Assembly: GCA_947449515.1 (NCBI GenBank)
Contig: CANFSD010000075.1
Span: 1-7,648, forward strand
Direction: 5' to 3'
Length of the DNA stretch: 7,648 nucleotides
From: Bacteroidota bacterium
Lineage (GTDB): Bacteria; Bacteroidota; Bacteroidia; UKL13-3
The translations under genes and the position numbers were made by a program. Below are positions 6,485 to 7,648 of the stretch, piece after piece; position 1 is the first letter of the stretch; each line of letters begins with the position of its first letter. Below the pieces are notes generated by a model. That model was given only the letters and a program-made list of their open reading frames with translations. It was not told the origin of the DNA and made no database searches.

Positions 6485-7597
6485 CTATAATACTTCGCTC
6501 ACTTCAGTATAAGGCAAGTTAAATGCATCAGAAACGCCTTTGTAAACAACTTTACCTTCTACTACATTTAAACCTAAACGTAATTCTTCGTTATCGGCAC
6601 AGGCTTTCTTCCAACCTTTGTTTGCCAATTGCAAAGCATAAGGCAAAGTAGCATTGGTTAAAGCCAAAGTAGAAGTATAAGGCACGGCACCTGGCATATT
6701 AGCTACGCAATAGTGAATAATACCATCTATTTCAAAAGTAGGATTTTCGTGGGTGGTAGGTTTACATGTTTCAATACATCCACCTTGATCTACCGCTACG
6801 TCTACCAACACAGTACCTGGCTTCATCAATTTCAACATATCACGTGTAATCAAATGAGGAGCTTTTGCGCCTGGGATCAAAACTGCACCGATAATTAAAT
6901 CGGCAGTTTTTACTGCTTCACGGATATTGTATTCGTTAGAATAAACCGTTTTTACATTCTTGGGCAAGATATCATCCAAATCGCGCAAACGAGGGATAGA
7001 GATATCCATGATGGTTACATCTGCAGCCAAACCAGCAGCCATTTTAGCTGCTTGGATACCTACTATACCACCACCTAAAATTAATACCTGAGCAGGTTTA
7101 ACGCCCGGAACGCCTCCAAGTAAAATACCTCTTCCACCCATAGGTTTCTCTAAGTATTTAGCACCTTCTTGGATACTCATTCTACCAGCCACTTCACTCA
7201 TTGGCACCAATAAAGGCAATGAACGGTCTTTTTTCTCAACGGTTTCATAAGCCAAGCAAATTGCTTTACGCTCAATCATAGCAGTTGTTAATGGCTCATA
7301 ACTTGCAAAGTGGAAATAAGTAAATAGCAATTGATTTTCTTTAATCAAAGGATATTCAGAAGCAATTGGCTCTTTTACTTTAATAATCATTTCTGCTTTG
7401 CCATATACTTCTTCAATGGTTGGCAACATGCTAGCACCAGCTTCTGTATATTCTGCATCGCTAAAACCACTACCAACACCGGCAGTTGCTTGTACGAAAA
7501 CTTGATGACCCGCTTTAGCTAAGGCCGAAACGCCTGCAGGAGTTAATCCTACGCGATTTTCATTGTTTTTAATCTCTTTTGGAACACCAATAATCAT
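6485..7597 (-). CDS. ald: NAD-dependent alanine dehydrogenase
   Basis: This cytoplasmic enzyme converts L-alanine reversibly to pyruvate and ammonia with NAD, linking amino acid catabolism to central metabolism. From the ATG at 7597 it has 370 residues, the usual length. The family's active-site residues then fall at their known numbers: Arg15 in NENRVG, Lys75 in IKVKEP, His96 in TYFHFA, Ser134 in MSEVAG and Asp270 in VDVAVDQGG. The Rossmann loop GGGIVG is at 175-180, with Asp198 closing the next strand to bind the NAD ribose. A GTG at 7645 in the same frame would add 16 residues. It is rejected because it lies within the predicted promoter and would break this register. The sequence before the ATG has no Shine-Dalgarno. 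A strong terminator follows, so the gene is probably transcribed alone. Confidence 0.97.
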   Translation of the reverse strand: MIIGVPKEIKNNENRVGLTPAGVSALAKAGHQVFVQATAGVGSGFSDAEYTEAGASMLPTIEEVYGKAEMIIKVKEPIASEYPLIKENQLLFTYFHFASYEPLTTAMIERKAICLAYETVEKKDRSLPLLVPMSEVAGRMSIQEGAKYLEKPMGGRGILLGGVPGVKPAQVLILGGGIVGIQAAKMAAGLAADVTIMDISIPRLRDLDDILPKNVKTVYSNEYNIREAVKTADLIIGAVLIPGAKAPHLITRDMLKLMKPGTVLVDVAVDQGGCIETCKPTTHENPTFEIDGIIHYCVANMPGAVPYTSTLALTNATLPYALQLANKGWKKACADNEELRLGLNVVEGKVVYKGVSDAFNLPYTEVSEVL

Positions 7598-7617
7598 AGT
7601 TGTAAAATTTGGGTCGG

Positions 7618-7648
7618 CAAACTTAGGATTTAAAAATGAATTCACAAA
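7618..7648 (-). promoter_or_regulatory. ald: Bacteroidota-type promoter for alanine dehydrogenase
   Basis: The minus strand reads TTTG (7645-7648, the very edge of the window), a 19-nt spacer and TAAGTTTG (7618-7625). Both boxes match the Bacteroidota consensus TTTG and TAnnTTTG fully. The start of transcription would fall about 15 nt before the ATG at 7597. This supports the shorter protein and the placement of the organism in Bacteroidota. Confidence 0.7.

Overview
This AT-rich window carries seven protein genes and no RNA genes, mobile elements, CRISPR arrays or long repeats. It most likely comes from the chromosome of a member of the Bacteroidota. The reasons are promoter-like elements of the TTTG-N19-TAnnTTTG type, start codons without a recognisable Shine-Dalgarno sequence, a DUF2007 gene overlapping cdsA, and the style of the proteins. 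The exact lineage cannot be read from the sequence alone.

Layout: on the minus strand, reading leftwards from a divergent promoter region near 2125-2183, come a CPBP-family intramembrane protease, a small DUF2007 protein and phosphatidate cytidylyltransferase (CdsA). The last two overlap by 8 nt, and the set looks like a membrane-related transcription unit. Reading rightwards from the same region is a tRNA-dihydrouridine synthase (DusB type) that starts on GTG. Its 3' end overlaps by 8 nt, tail to tail, with an exported alpha/beta hydrolase carrying an N-terminal DUF3887-like domain. That hydrolase lies 51 nt downstream of a 604-residue protein on the same strand. I read the 604-residue protein as an uncharacterised, enlarged relative of the nitronate monooxygenase/PfaD FMN TIM-barrel group. 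The right end holds NAD-dependent alanine dehydrogenase, with a strong terminator after it and a near-perfect Bacteroidota-type promoter before it.

Most of the window is housekeeping: phospholipid synthesis, tRNA modification and alanine catabolism. The part most worth following is the 604-residue flavoprotein-like gene. It has TIM-barrel signatures, a conserved-looking His, five Cys in its C-terminal third that could hold a metal or cluster, an inverted repeat just upstream of its candidate promoter, and a secreted hydrolase as downstream partner. I saw no defence system, phage or transposon signature.
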